Assembly (NCBI GenBank): GCA_030536755.1
Contig: JAUNPJ010000027.1
Location: forward strand, 1-42,121
Reading direction: 5' to 3'
DNA length: 42,121 nt
DNA from: Eubacteriales bacterium
Lineage (GTDB): Bacteria > Bacillota > Clostridia > Lachnospirales > Lachnospiraceae
The position numbers were made by a program, and so were the translations under genes. This document shows positions 42,100-42,121 of the stretch, piece by piece (the stretch's first letter is position 1; each line of letters starts with the position of its first letter). The notes under the pieces are model-generated. The model searched no databases and was not told the origin of the DNA. It worked only from the letters and a program-made list of their open reading frames with translations.

Positions 42100-42121
42100 A
42101 TTAGTTTTAAATCCTTATGTT

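Overview
The window reads as a chromosomal segment of an anaerobic gut Firmicute, most likely a Lachnospiraceae member (Blautia / Ruminococcus gnavus / Clostridium cluster XIVa type). The reasons are moderate GC with AT-rich intergenic DNA, strong AGGAGG-type ribosome binding sites, sigma-A promoters, a Csp-like S8 protease, a DegV pair, permuted GH3 enzymes and a GPH symporter in a glycosidase operon. Genus cannot be fixed by eye. No rRNA, tRNA, CRISPR array, phage or complete insertion sequence was seen.

Left part (1-5.2 kb): a gene fragment at the edge, a very AT-rich stretch, an internally deleted MATE-transporter relic, a maltose/galactoside O-acetyltransferase with a perfect sigma-A promoter, an unrecognised 575-aa protein probably forming a helical repeat, and a Csp-like subtilase with a subtilase relic upstream. 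Malate module (5.2-10.3 kb): a CitA/DcuS-type histidine kinase and response regulator divergent from malic enzyme and a 2-hydroxycarboxylate transporter, the same layout as the Lactobacillus casei mae locus. Then come a HAD phosphatase and two DegV fatty-acid-binding proteins, with a divergent TetR regulator.

Glycoside-utilisation region (13.7-30.5 kb): a long minus-strand run encodes GH94 phosphorylase, alpha-L-rhamnosidase (GH78), GPH symporter, an esterase, a permuted GH3, a second esterase, a pectin-acetylesterase-like protein, a second permuted GH3 and an MBL-fold hydrolase. A divergent AraC regulator is the probable controller. None of the glycosidases or esterases shows a signal peptide, so the scheme is import of an acylated rhamnose/glucose-containing oligoside, followed by cytoplasmic deacylation, derhamnosylation and beta-glucoside hydrolysis or phosphorolysis. 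A recent duplication of the esterase-5'/MBL-3' block left two broken copies around GH3b.

Right part (30.6-42.1 kb): a GH2 glycosidase, then a second sugar pathway (DUF4432 epimerase-like protein, FGGY kinase, FucI-like isomerase, class II aldolase) and the canonical rhaB-rhaA-rhaD L-rhamnose operon, all on the minus strand. Rhamnose freed by the GH78 could therefore be consumed by enzymes in the same window.

A family of REP-like perfect palindromes recurs four times (about 4.9, 10.3, 30.6 and 38.3 kb), with a related half element at 1.26 kb. Most sit within a few bases of a stop codon and often between convergent genes. Together with three independent deletion relics, they make the window look rearrangement-prone. 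The most promising candidates for new biology are the GH94/GH78/GPH/esterase operon and the second ketose-phosphate pathway beside rhaBAD, whose aldolase has an unusual active-site motif.
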